Source of the DNA: an uncultured Collinsella sp.
Lineage (GTDB): Bacteria; Actinomycetota; Coriobacteriia; Coriobacteriales; Coriobacteriaceae
Assembly: GCA_958348565.1 (NCBI GenBank)
Contig: CATVZP010000025.1
Location: 1 to 25,742 of the forward strand
Length of the DNA: 25,742 nucleotides
Direction of reading: 5' to 3'
Every line of letters begins with the position of its first letter. Position 1 is the stretch's first letter. Made by a program: the position numbers and the translations under genes. Shown one piece after another: positions 1 to 9,200 of the stretch. Below the pieces are notes generated by a model. That model had not been told where the DNA came from, ran no database searches, and saw nothing but the letters and a program-made list of their open reading frames with translations.

Positions 1-2
1 TC

Positions 3-650
3 GATTCGAACATGGCTGTAGTCGTTGCGGGCGATATCCCCGATCCGCGCGATCGTGAGAGCTATCTTTCGGCGCTCGAGCGTGTGCTGGTCGACGCTCA
101 TCTTGCCATGGGCGGCTCGGTGCTCACGCTGTTCACCAATAGGCGTGACATGGAGGAGCTGTACGCTCGCGTCGAGCCCAAGATGGCTCGTGCGGGTCTG
201 GAACTCAACTGCCAGCAGCGCAACTCGTCTCCTCGCCGTCTGCGCGATCGCTTTATCAACGAACCGACTTCGTCGCTCTTTGCGCTCAAGGCCTTTTGGG
301 AGGGGTTTGACGCCAGCGGCGAGACGCTGCGCTGCGTCATCATCCCCAAGCTGCCGTTCTCGAGCCCCACAGACCCGCTCTCATGCGAGCGCAATCTGCG
401 CGAAGACCGCGCTTGGGCGCGCTATTCGCTGCCCGAGGCCGTGCTCGAGGTCAAGCAGGCAGCCGGTCGTCTCATTCGCTCGTCGACCGATTGTGGCGTA
501 CTCATCTTGGCCGACCCGCGCCTGGTGACGAAGGGCTACGGCAAGAAATTCTTAACGTCGCTGCCCACGAGTTCCTATCAGCGCATCGAATCGGCACAAA
601 TCGGGCACTATCTACAGCTGTGGCGCGCACGCCACGAGCGGCGCCGCTAA
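3..650 (+). CDS. DinG-family ATP-dependent helicase, C-terminal part (5' truncated by window edge)
   Basis: The frame is open to the left edge, so this is the C-terminal end of a longer protein. The visible part is helicase domain 2 of the DinG/XPD-like superfamily 2 family, which unwinds DNA using ATP, usually in repair or recombination. Evidence: a GSVLTLFTNRRDMEELY segment typical of the start of this domain, the KAFWEGFDASGE block (motif V region), the KLPFSSPTDP block, and motif VI as VKQAAGRLIRS with the expected Q, GR and R. It ends with the short basic tail usual for these proteins. The Walker A box, the DEAH box and any exonuclease or Fe-S domain would lie upstream, outside the window, so the DinG versus YoaA subtype cannot be decided. 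Its stop overlaps the stop of the convergent WYL gene by 4 bp. Confidence 0.85.
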   Translation, partial: DSNMAVVVAGDIPDPRDRESYLSALERVLVDAHLAMGGSVLTLFTNRRDMEELYARVEPKMARAGLELNCQQRNSSPRRLRDRFINEPTSSLFALKAFWEGFDASGETLRCVIIPKLPFSSPTDPLSCERNLREDRAWARYSLPEAVLEVKQAAGRLIRSSTDCGVLILADPRLVTKGYGKKFLTSLPTSSYQRIESAQIGHYLQLWRARHERRR

Positions 651-1564
651 AGCGGACAGACGAGGGATTTTGCCATATCGCACAGACGTTCTGACAGGGC
701 GGGGTCATCCAAGATGCGGATGGCCCCGCCCGCTGCGATTACCTGGCTTAACAGCCAGCGTTCGGAGCCGTAGCGCACATTCACTGTTGAGCAGTCCGCC
801 CCATTGGGTTCAATCGACATGATGCCGGGCCAGTCTAGGCGCTCTGCCAAGGCGCGCGGCATGAGAAGCTTCGCGTTCCGCTCCGCCTGGGCGAGGGAGT
901 CGTGGAGGGTCGCGGGCTCCGGTGCGTGGCGCACGACGGAGTCGTCGGTCAAGACCAGGCCCTCGATTTTATCCATGCGATAGGTACGCTGCTCGTCGAC
1001 CGCGACATCCCAGGCAATCAGATACGTTTGGTCGCCGTTTGTTGTGATGCGCAAGGGGTCGACCAAGCGCTCGCGCGCTTGTGTGTCATCCATCGAGCGA
1101 TACGAGATGCGGCAGCGAACGCCGTCCCGAATGGCGCAGCTCAGCTGCTGCCAGTGCGATCCGTGGGAGACGGTGTCAAAGACGCGCTGGTTGTAGCCGA
1201 GCTCTTTGGGAAGAAGGGCGTGCCGTATTCGAGCCGCAGCTTGGGGTTCGATTCCCAATGATTCAAGTTCATGGTTGAGCACAGCGCCCTCGGCGGCACT
1301 CAGACGCAGGGGTAGCACGCGCCCCGCGTCACCGGTGAGGACCACGCACTCGCCGCGGCGTTCGCAGATAATGCGTGCGCCCGATTCTCGGTCCGCAAGC
1401 GTCGAGACGATCTCGAGAATCTCGTCGAGCGATGCCCCCGTGATATCAAAGCGGCTGCAAAGCTCGTCTCGTGTCATGCCATTCTCGCCGGCGGCGTAGA
1501 GGGCCTCCATGATGTCGATGGCGCGCGAGAGTCTTTGCTCGCTGGTGAGTTTACGCACGGGCAT
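647..1564 (-). CDS. WYL-domain transcriptional regulator (second of a tandem pair)
   Basis: This is a predicted 305-residue cytoplasmic regulator. The N-terminal third (RLSRAIDIMEALYAAGENGMTRDELCSRF) resembles a winged helix-turn-helix, and the middle carries a WYL-type fold: CRISYRSM, then GDQTYLIAWD with TYL in place of WYL, then RTYRMDKIEGL with the conserved Arg/Asp/Arg-Ile pattern. WYL domains usually sense ligands or single-stranded nucleic acid. The start at 1564 (MPVRKLTSEQR) was chosen over an upstream ATG at 1615 because it limits overlap with the preceding WYL gene to 14 bp. The tandem overlapping arrangement recalls the actinobacterial PafB/PafC pair that controls the DNA-damage response, but no Pup-ligase gene is nearby, so that link is inference. 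Confidence 0.82.
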   Translation of the reverse strand: MPVRKLTSEQRLSRAIDIMEALYAAGENGMTRDELCSRFDITGASLDEILEIVSTLADRESGARIICERRGECVVLTGDAGRVLPLRLSAAEGAVLNHELESLGIEPQAAARIRHALLPKELGYNQRVFDTVSHGSHWQQLSCAIRDGVRCRISYRSMDDTQARERLVDPLRITTNGDQTYLIAWDVAVDEQRTYRMDKIEGLVLTDDSVVRHAPEPATLHDSLAQAERNAKLLMPRALAERLDWPGIMSIEPNGADCSTVNVRYGSERWLLSQVIAAGGAIRILDDPALSERLCDMAKSLVCPL

Positions 1565-2573
1565 GCTCGTGCACCGTCCTTTCGATGAGGTGATTCCACG
1601 CCTGCTTGAGAGCATCGGGGGCGACGGGCCTCATGCCATCCATGGCATGGGCCATGCAAAACGAGGCTGCGGCTTCAAGGTCGCGCACGTCAACGGTCCA
1701 GGTCCACTCTGCTTCGGTGCGCATGAGTTCGCCTCGTCCGCGCGTGAGACCGCTGATCATATCGGCCTGCGCTTCACGCGCGAACGAGAACGTAGCCGCA
1801 ACGGGTGGGCGGTCGGCAAAATCGAACTCAAAGAATAAGTAATCGTTGAGGTTGAAATCCGCAGGAATGGTGTAGGCCTTCGAAGGTCTCCAGGCGCGAA
1901 CGATACGGTCGCAGCGGAATGTTCTGATATTGCCGGTGGCATTGTCGAGGCCGCAGAAGTATGCCGTGCCCTCGCGCTCGAACATGCCGTAGACGCAAAC
2001 GGTCCGCTCGCGTTGTTCACCGCGTCCGTTTTGGTACAAAAAGCGCAGCGCGCAACGCTCGGCAAAGGCACTCCATACCGCATCGACGGCGGGAGAGCGG
2101 CGGATCGGTGTCTCTCCTGTCGTCGATGCGCCGGTGAGGTAGGCAATCTTGGAGCGAATGTCGGCAAGCGGCGCGGCAAAGGTGGATGAGCCTGCCGCGA
2201 GTGTCTGATCGATGGCATTGAGCAGGATGTCGGCATCGTCTGCGGTGATGAGACCGCCCGCGGCAAACGTGTGCTCGCGGTCGATCGTCCACGCGCTCTC
2301 CTCGGTTTCCTGCGCTCCGGCAGCACGAACCTCCCTGATAACGATGCCGCGTTCGAGCAGCTTGTCGCGATCGCGGCGGAACTTGCGCTTGTCTGAGTCG
2401 ATATTGCCCGAGCCGTATCCCAAATCGGAATCCAGGACGATTTGCTCGGTCGTCAGCGGTTCGGGAGAACTGTTGAGTACAAAGAAAAGGTTGAGGATGC
2501 GCTGAGCCGTTTTATCGAAACCGGGCTCGGGTGCCCCCTTTTTAATTGTCGCGGTCGCGTCGCTTGCCGTCAT
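1551..2573 (-). CDS. WYL-domain transcriptional regulator (first of a tandem pair)
   Basis: This is a 340-residue regulator. Residues about 20-110 form a helix-turn-helix region (RILNLFFVLNSSPEPLTTEQ, then KRKFRRDRDKLLERGI, the usual recognition and wing pattern of WYL regulators). The WYL region is around residues 175-230: LRFLYQNGRGEQRERTV, GTAYFCGLDNA, and IRTFRCDRIVRAW with the conserved arginines. The N-terminal 15 residues look disordered. The start at 2573 has a GAGG ribosome site about 6 bases upstream. It overlaps the second WYL gene by 14 bp, so the two are very likely co-transcribed and translationally coupled, perhaps acting as a heterodimer. It is divergent from the large membrane-protein gene at 2772, with about 200 bp of shared upstream DNA. 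Confidence 0.82.
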   Translation of the reverse strand: MTASDATATIKKGAPEPGFDKTAQRILNLFFVLNSSPEPLTTEQIVLDSDLGYGSGNIDSDKRKFRRDRDKLLERGIVIREVRAAGAQETEESAWTIDREHTFAAGGLITADDADILLNAIDQTLAAGSSTFAAPLADIRSKIAYLTGASTTGETPIRRSPAVDAVWSAFAERCALRFLYQNGRGEQRERTVCVYGMFEREGTAYFCGLDNATGNIRTFRCDRIVRAWRPSKAYTIPADFNLNDYLFFEFDFADRPPVAATFSFAREAQADMISGLTRGRGELMRTEAEWTWTVDVRDLEAAASFCMAHAMDGMRPVAPDALKQAWNHLIERTVHEHARA

Positions 2574-2697
2574 AGAATCCTCGCATGAGAAGGTCGTTTG
2601 ATGCCATGATTTTAGTCCGATATGGAGATTAGGCTATATCCTTGTCCGCTCGCGGCGTTAAGATGGCCCGAATTCGGTCGTTTGCGCTCGCTCGGGG

Positions 2698-2703
2698 TAT
2701 ACT
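2698..2703 (+). promoter_or_regulatory. Candidate -10 box upstream of the M28-like gene
   Basis: TATACT lies about 70 bp upstream of the chosen start at 2772, within the divergent intergenic region. No convincing -35 hexamer is seen at 16-18 bp, so this is only a candidate. It supports placing the real start downstream of it rather than at the earlier in-frame ATG at 2622. Confidence 0.3.
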
Positions 2704-2771
2704 TTCGACTATATACGGTTCTAATGTGCATGCATTGGGCCTATTTGTCGGATTATGGATGTGGAGCGCAC

Positions 2772-5700
2772 ATGGCGAACACCCAGAACTATATTAACCA
2801 CCTGCTGCAGAACACCGGCATTACGCCGGCGTGCAGTGAAGAAGAGCGCCTGGCTGCCGAGGATATCGCTCAGATTTTCCGCAGCCACGGCTTTGACCCC
2901 GAGGTGCAGGAATTTAATGCTCCCGCGCCCAGCAGGTTGGCGTTTGCCGTTACCGGTATCCTGGCGTTTGCCGGCGCCCTGCTGATGGGCATCGGCGGCG
3001 GTATCGGCTTGGTCGGCACCTTGCTGGCCATTGTCGGTGCCGTGCTCTACGTACTCGAGCGCACAGGGCATCCCGTGGTTTCGCGCCTGGGAAAGACCGG
3101 TGTGAGCCAAAATGTCATCGCCTATCACAAGGCCTCGGGCCCGCTTGCGTCTCCTCGCAACCGCCCGGTCGTCGTGGTGGCCCACTATGATTCCCCCCGT
3201 GCCGAGCTCCTTGCTCGCGAGCCCTACGCTCCGTATCGTGCGCTCATCGCCAAGCTCCTGCCTGTCGCCACGATCGCGCCCGCGGCTGTCGCCATCCTGC
3301 GTATCCTGCCGCTCCCCGGCGTGCTCAAGGTACTGCTGTGGGTTGTCGCGATTTTGGCCTCCCTTGTGGCACTGGCCAACGCCGCCAATATCATCTCCAA
3401 CCGTTTTGTGCTTCCCTACACGTCTGGCGCGGTGTGCAACAAGTCCTCTGTTGCCGCTATGCTCGGTGTCATGGACAACGTTGCCCCCTATCAGGGCGAA
3501 AACGAGTTCCCCGATGACATTCCGTTCGATACCTATTTTGGCGAGCAGAAGCGTCGCGCCGAGGAAATGGCGCGCGCGGCGGCCGAGTATGCCGCGGCCC
3601 AGCAGCAAAACGACTACGGTAACACCATTGAATATGAGGAGCCTTCCTACGACGAGGATGAGTTTGGCCAGCCGGTGGCGCCTGTCGATGTACCCGAGCA
3701 GGACGAGGCTTTTGATGGACAGATCGATGGTTTTGAGGGTGCCTCTGCCGACGAGACGCTGATCGGCGTTATCGCCCCCGAGGCTCAAGACCAGACTGCC
3801 CAGGCCGAAGTGTCCACCGAGGAACAGTCTGCCGCCGAGCCGGCGGAGGAGCCTGCGGCGGTCGAAGCCGCCGAGCCCGAGCCCAAGCTCTATCGCAATG
3901 CCGCCGGCAATATCCGCTTTGGTTCGGATGCCATCCGCGCGCTCGGCATGCTTCCCGAGTCCTGCACGCTCGATTACGAAGAGGGCGAGGAGCCGACGTT
4001 TGAGCCGGAGCCTGCTCCCGTTGCACAGGAGCCTGCGCCCGCGGCCAATACGGCTGTTGCTCCCGCCGAGCCGGTCGCTGCCCCTGTTGCTTCCGCGGAG
4101 CCTGACGATAAACCCGTGCTCGATTCTGCAGCTGGTCTGGATATTCTGGCGCCTGCCGCTCCGGCACAGGTTGAAGACGAGACCGCCGACGAAGACTATG
4201 ACGAGTATCCGCAGCGCGTGTCCTATGAGAGTGACACCGATTTCTCGGCCGAGCTTCCCTCGACAACGCCCCATGCCGATATCGCTTCTGCGTTCTCCTC
4301 GATTGGTGCCAGCGCTTCTAGCTTCTTTAAGGGCGCCTTTGCGAAGGGCAAGAAGTTCGTCGACGACTTTGAGGAAAAGCGTGCCGCTGCCCGCGAGGCC
4401 GCCGAGCGGGAGGCCATCGCCCAGCAGCAGGCCGCCGAGGCCGAGCGTGAGCGTGCGGCACAGGAGTTCGAGCAGAGCGAGGCCGAGCAGCCGGAGCCTG
4501 TCGATGTTGCCGGCGCCACGACGTCCTTCGAGGCTCCGCAGCCGACATCCGCTGACGTTGCCGAGGCTACGACGTCCTTCGAGGCGCAGCAGCCGGTCGA
4601 TGGCACCATGTCATTCGATGCCACGATGACGTTTGAGAAGCAGGGCACCGCAATTGCCGAGCCCCTTCCCATCTCCGATGATGCCCAGGACGTCGCCGAT
4701 GATTCGGTTGTTGACGAGGCCGATTCCGTTGAGGCCAGCGCACCCGAGCAGGTCGAGGCTCCTGCTATGAAGCAGGAGTCCCCTGCGATTGACGAGGCTC
4801 CCAAGACGGATGAGTCCAGGCCTTATTCTACGCAGATCTTTACCATGCCCGCGCCGAGCGACCCCGGTGCCACGGTGGCCAATGTCGCTCCCACGCAGGA
4901 CGAGACAGTTGACTCCCTCATGGCGCAGATTTCGTCTCAGGTGCCTGCGCGCCAGCATATGAATATCCCCGATCCGGCCTCCGCGCCTGCGCCCTCTTCG
5001 TCGCCGCTGGCCTCGGTCCCCGATCCGTCGCTGCCTTCGATGCAACAGGCCAACGTCGCGTCCCGCACGTCGCTGTTCGATCTTCCCGATCCTTCGGCAC
5101 AGACAAATGATCCCTTTGCGACGGCGCAGGGGCCCGAGCCCACATCGGCACCGGTTGCGACCCCCATGCCCATCTCCTCGGGCGCACAGCCGCTCGAGAC
5201 CATCTCGGCTCCTGCTTCGACGGGCGCCAAGCCGCAGAAGCGTGGCCTGGGTGGCTTGTTCGGTCGCAAAAAGAAGAACGAGCAGGACAGTATGAGCGAC
5301 TGGCTGGGCGTCGAGGACGATTACGATGCCAAGAAGTCTGGCCGTGGCATTGGCTCGTGGGATAACTTCGAGGATGACGACGACGGTTGGAAGGGCGGCG
5401 CCACCTCTTCCGATGGTGCTTCTGCCGAGGATATGCTCTCGGCCGTTGCCTCCATGGGTGACGATGAGCTGCTCGGCCACGATATCTGGTTCGTCGCAAC
5501 GGGCGCGTCCGATTGCGACGGCGCCGGCATGAGGGCGTTTTTGGCCTCGCATCGTGACAAGCTCCGCGGTGTGTTCTTCATCAACCTCGAGTCTATCGGT
5601 GCCGGCAGGCTTTCGGTGGTGACGGTCGAGGGCGAGCAGCAGCTGTTTAAGGGCGATCGCCGCATCATGAATCTTGTCAGCAAGGTGTGCAAGTCGTTCC

Positions 5701-5909
5701 ACGTCGATTGCGGTGCGTTCGAGATGCCCTATGCAAAAACCGATGCATCCGCAGCGCTCGAGGCGAGCCGTCGCGCCCTTACGATCGCCGGTGTGGACGG
5801 TCCGCGTCTTGCCTGCGCTCGCACCGAGGATGACCTGCCGTACAACGTCAATCCGACCAATATCGCTACGGTGTCCGAGGTCGTGACCGAGGTCATTCGT
5901 CGTTCGTAG
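2772..5909 (+). CDS. Large membrane protein with split, degenerate M28-peptidase-like domain and long acidic low-complexity insert
   Basis: This is a predicted 1045-residue protein starting MANTQNYINHLL. GGAG sits 5 bases before this ATG; the frame extends further upstream but would run through promoter-like DNA. Residues 1-50 and 130-230 resemble the first half of an M28 aminopeptidase (VVVVAHYDSPRAE with His138/Asp140; SGAVCNKSSVAAM at 218-230). They are interrupted by two hydrophobic pairs at about 54-95 and 160-205, which would be four membrane spans. Residues about 240-890 are low complexity, rich in Ala, Pro and Glu, with a charged helical stretch near 500-575 and a basic RKKK patch near 833. 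The second half of the fold resumes at HDIWFVATG (903) and continues with NLESIG (938-943) and a conserved-looking tail. Several canonical metal or catalytic residues are replaced: the DN pair reads CN, the EE pair reads SD, the NLD Asp is Glu940 and the final His region reads ARTEDD. Peptidase activity is therefore doubtful; a scaffold or regulatory role is possible. Confidence 0.75.
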   Translation: MANTQNYINHLLQNTGITPACSEEERLAAEDIAQIFRSHGFDPEVQEFNAPAPSRLAFAVTGILAFAGALLMGIGGGIGLVGTLLAIVGAVLYVLERTGHPVVSRLGKTGVSQNVIAYHKASGPLASPRNRPVVVVAHYDSPRAELLAREPYAPYRALIAKLLPVATIAPAAVAILRILPLPGVLKVLLWVVAILASLVALANAANIISNRFVLPYTSGAVCNKSSVAAMLGVMDNVAPYQGENEFPDDIPFDTYFGEQKRRAEEMARAAAEYAAAQQQNDYGNTIEYEEPSYDEDEFGQPVAPVDVPEQDEAFDGQIDGFEGASADETLIGVIAPEAQDQTAQAEVSTEEQSAAEPAEEPAAVEAAEPEPKLYRNAAGNIRFGSDAIRALGMLPESCTLDYEEGEEPTFEPEPAPVAQEPAPAANTAVAPAEPVAAPVASAEPDDKPVLDSAAGLDILAPAAPAQVEDETADEDYDEYPQRVSYESDTDFSAELPSTTPHADIASAFSSIGASASSFFKGAFAKGKKFVDDFEEKRAAAREAAEREAIAQQQAAEAERERAAQEFEQSEAEQPEPVDVAGATTSFEAPQPTSADVAEATTSFEAQQPVDGTMSFDATMTFEKQGTAIAEPLPISDDAQDVADDSVVDEADSVEASAPEQVEAPAMKQESPAIDEAPKTDESRPYSTQIFTMPAPSDPGATVANVAPTQDETVDSLMAQISSQVPARQHMNIPDPASAPAPSSSPLASVPDPSLPSMQQANVASRTSLFDLPDPSAQTNDPFATAQGPEPTSAPVATPMPISSGAQPLETISAPASTGAKPQKRGLGGLFGRKKKNEQDSMSDWLGVEDDYDAKKSGRGIGSWDNFEDDDDGWKGGATSSDGASAEDMLSAVASMGDDELLGHDIWFVATGASDCDGAGMRAFLASHRDKLRGVFFINLESIGAGRLSVVTVEGEQQLFKGDRRIMNLVSKVCKSFHVDCGAFEMPYAKTDASAALEASRRALTIAGVDGPRLACARTEDDLPYNVNPTNIATVSEVVTEVIRRS

Positions 5910-5931
5910 ACAGACCCGCTAAGGAGTCAGC

Positions 5932-6150
5932 GTGTTTTCGTACATCAAGCGCCATTGGCCCATCTATCTGATTTTGACCCTGATCGCTGTCGCATTGGGT
6001 TTTGGGGCCGCGTATGTCGTTGGCGTTAAGGGCTCGACGCCCGAGACAACAATGAACGAAGAGGTGGAGCAAGAGCAAAGTTTGGGTGCTGACGGTATTT
6101 CCGAGTCCGATCAGGCAGCCATCGATGGCGGTTCGTCATCTGCTGAATAG
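5932..6150 (+). CDS. Small single-span membrane protein, unknown function
   Basis: This is a 72-residue protein with a GTG start and an AAGGAG ribosome site at 5921-5926. Residues 1-10 are short and basic (MFSYIKRHWP), residues about 11-33 form one hydrophobic span (IYLILTLIAVALGFGAAYVVGV), and the remainder is an acidic, Ser/Glu-rich tail with no recognisable domain. By the positive-inside rule the N-terminus is cytoplasmic and the acidic tail is outside. It lies 22 bp after the M28-like gene and before a strong terminator, so it is probably the last gene of that two-gene unit. I do not recognise the family. Confidence 0.7.
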   Translation: MFSYIKRHWPIYLILTLIAVALGFGAAYVVGVKGSTPETTMNEEVEQEQSLGADGISESDQAAIDGGSSSAE

Positions 6151-6173
6151 CCGATTCATCGTTTATGCCTAAG

Positions 6174-6208
6174 GCGGGCGAGCCGGGAGACTGGCTCGCC
6201 CGCTTTTT
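6174..6208 (+). terminator. Rho-independent terminator after the small membrane protein
   Basis: A perfect 11-bp GC-rich stem (GCGGGCGAGCC at 6174-6184 paired with 6193-6203) has an 8-base loop and is followed by TTTTT at 6204-6208. It ends the plus-strand unit and sits only 7 bp from the stop of the convergent adhesin gene. The upstream A-run needed for it to work in the other direction is poor. Confidence 0.92.
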
Positions 6209-6215
6209 CATCGTG

Positions 6216-9200
6216 CTAGCGCTTCTTTGAGGCTGACCTAAGGCGAGCGAACCATATGGCTGCCGTGCCCGAGGTCAGGAGTGCGGTGATGCATGCGGCG
6301 ACGGTAGCAGATCCCGTTGCCGGCAGGTTCTGAGGCAGGGCGCATCGTTGGATGACGCGGTCCTCATCATGCGCCTCGAGTTTATCGCCACCGCCGTTGC
6401 GGCAAAGATCGACGCGCGCGCTGTTGGCAAGTGCGGTTTGGGGCGTATAGGACGACGTTGCCTGCATATGCACGACTGCGCCTCGGGCATCCGAGTTAAG
6501 GGCCGCCTTGGCATCGTCAAGATCGTCGTGTTCGGCTTTAAGGTCATCCCGGGTCCAAGAGTCCGCCTCGCTTCTGGTTGTAAAGTCGGCGGCTACCGCA
6601 CCGTATTCAAAACGGATGCCCGTGATGACGGCGTCGTCTGTAAGATCAATCTCTTTCGTATCGAGCGTGACGGACTTGTCCGTCGGGATATCTGCTTTCC
6701 ATAGGTGCCACTCGTCGTAATCGACGAGACGCACATCGTCGCCCAGCAGCTTTGCAACCTCTTCCGTTTCGAGCCAAGGATTGTGGTGCCCGTCGTCAAG
6801 CGTTGCATTGACCTGCCTGCCCGTATCGCTTGTTCCTGCCGGAGACGTTCGATACCACACGTTGCACAGCCCGTTTAGATCACCGACCGCAATAGGGGTT
6901 TCAACGGCAACGAGTTTCGCTGCGCCATCTTTGGCGCACTCAAGGTCGTCGGTGATGGTCAACTCGTCGACCCAGGTGCTCGACTCGTTTTTGGCGTCGA
7001 TGGTATAGGAGAAGGCTCCTTGCGTGTTGGCCCGTGCTTTGGCTCGGTTTTTTCCGTCACCGTTGGCAACGAGTTTGCTTACGACTGGCTGTGCAATCTC
7101 TTGGCGCTTATCGACGCCTCCCCTGATCTCGATGGGGGTATCCTTCATGTCTATGGTTTGAACTTCTCCCGTGGCCTTTACTTCAAACGTTATCTCCTCG
7201 GCGAGGTCGTAGGTACGCGGAGACATCGTTTCGCGCAGGGTGTAGATGCCGGGTGAAAGGTGCTCAATGCGGTGCGGTTTGCCGGATGAAGTCCAAGAAT
7301 CGATTTCGTTGCCATTGGAGTCGCAGAGGACAAGCTCGGCGCCTGTCACTTCCTGACCTCCGCACGCGTCGACTTTGGAGACATCGATCTTGGTGTAGTC
7401 GTTGGAAACGTCAAGGCGCACTTCGATCACGGGCGTTTGCTGGTCAGCGTACGACAACTTCACAGTATGTGGGGTCGGGTTGAGCAGGTAGCCTTCGGGC
7501 GCTTGTGTTTCGACGACCTCGTAGGTAGCGGTACCGCATCCCAGCGAAAGATGGTCGACTCGCGCTTGCCCCCGTTCGTCGGTTGTGACGGTGGCGACGG
7601 TTTCGCCATCCAGGGCGACGATGCTGTCGTCGGTTCGCACGATGTCGCCATCAGCGCGGATGTCAAACGTGGCTCCAGCGAGTGTGCGCCCATCTACAGC
7701 ATCCGTCTTAATGATATCGATGCTTCCGGTTGCGGCGTCGTCATAGAACGAGACGACGGCGACCGGTGTCAGATTTCTGTCGGCGGGAATCGCTATCTCC
7801 AGGTCTTCTCCGCGCAGATACGGTTCCTTGGCCGATGCCTCGTGCACGTAGTATGTTCCGGGATGAAGTGATTCGGGCAGCGTGACGGCGCCGGTTGCAT
7901 CGGTTGTGAAGGTATTCATTACACTGTGGGCCGGATACCAACATGTTTGCGAGACAGGCTCGTGGTGGCTATCGAGCAGCTGGAACGTAAAGCCGGCAAG
8001 CGGTACGGTGCCGCCGGTCTGAGCATCGCACTTTACGATTTGAAGGTGTGTCGATAGGGCATGGTTGTCAACGATGTACTGAAGCTCGGCGCCGTCTGCG
8101 GTCTGCTCTGCTGTGATGGTCCATTCCCCTGCTTGCTTAAATCCTTCCGGGACCGTTTCTGCAACCTCGCGAACGGTGTAGCCCGCGCGGTCGTAGGGAA
8201 TGGCACCGTGAACGCCGGCGGGTCGCTTGCCTGCGCCAAACCATGCTTCGGGCTGGTCTTTGGTGGAGGCAAAGCCGTAAACGTTCGTGGTCAACGTGCC
8301 GACGACTTGTTGGGAGCTATTGCTGATAACTTCAAAGACGACGCCTCCCGCCGGCTGCTCAAGGCCGGACTCATCGTCATCGCCATAGTCCTTAAACTTC
8401 GAGATTTCAAGGTCAAAGGCGATGGGGATGTTGGGAATACGGCTTTCGAGCTCAACGATGCCCGTATCTCCGAGTTGCTCGGCACCGACGGTGTAGCTCC
8501 AGCTGTCGTTTGAAATCAGGTAGCCCTCGGGCGCTTTCGATTCGTAGATGGTAAAGGTGCCCAGAGGAACGTCGTCGAGAATCGCCTGTCCGTTTTCGTC
8601 GGTCGTAAGGGTGCGAGTCCAGCCGGGAGTTGATTGCGAGACGCAGGTGAATTCAGCGCCCGCAAGCGACGCCCCAACTTGGGCACCGGCATCCGTGGCG
8701 GCATCGATTTTTGCAATACGCAAGGTGATGGTACCGGGCTGCTCGTTGACGGTGACATGTTCGCCGCTGTTTTGTGTGGTGAAGGCTATTCGGTCGCTTC
8801 GAGGGATATAGCCTGCCGGGGCTTTGGTTTCGACCAGGTAATATGCCGTATTGGGCAAAAGCGTTGCTTGTGCACGCCCGTTTTCGTCCATCTGGATAGT
8901 GCCGACGCGTGCATCGCCCGCACTTTCAAAGATATCGAAGGTTGCGCCACCGAGTCTGTAGGTGTCGTTACCGGCGGTGATGTCAGCCTGGGACGATTGC
9001 TTTTGGAAAGATATGGAGACGGCGGGCAGAACATAGAGCATGTCCTGGTGTCGACCCTCGCCCGAGACCGGGCCGTAATAACGCCTGGCTCGATGTGGGG
9101 CTGCCTTAATGGATCCGGACTTAGTGCTGTCGTAGAGCCAACGTGCAGCCGCTACGGCCTCGGCGTTTTCGTAAAATCTACCACTCCTGGCAACTCCCTT

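Noticed and set aside
2721..4274. 517-codon frame antisense to the M28-like gene
   Set aside because: Arg/Gly-rich product expected from the reverse of an Ala/Glu/Pro-rich coding region.
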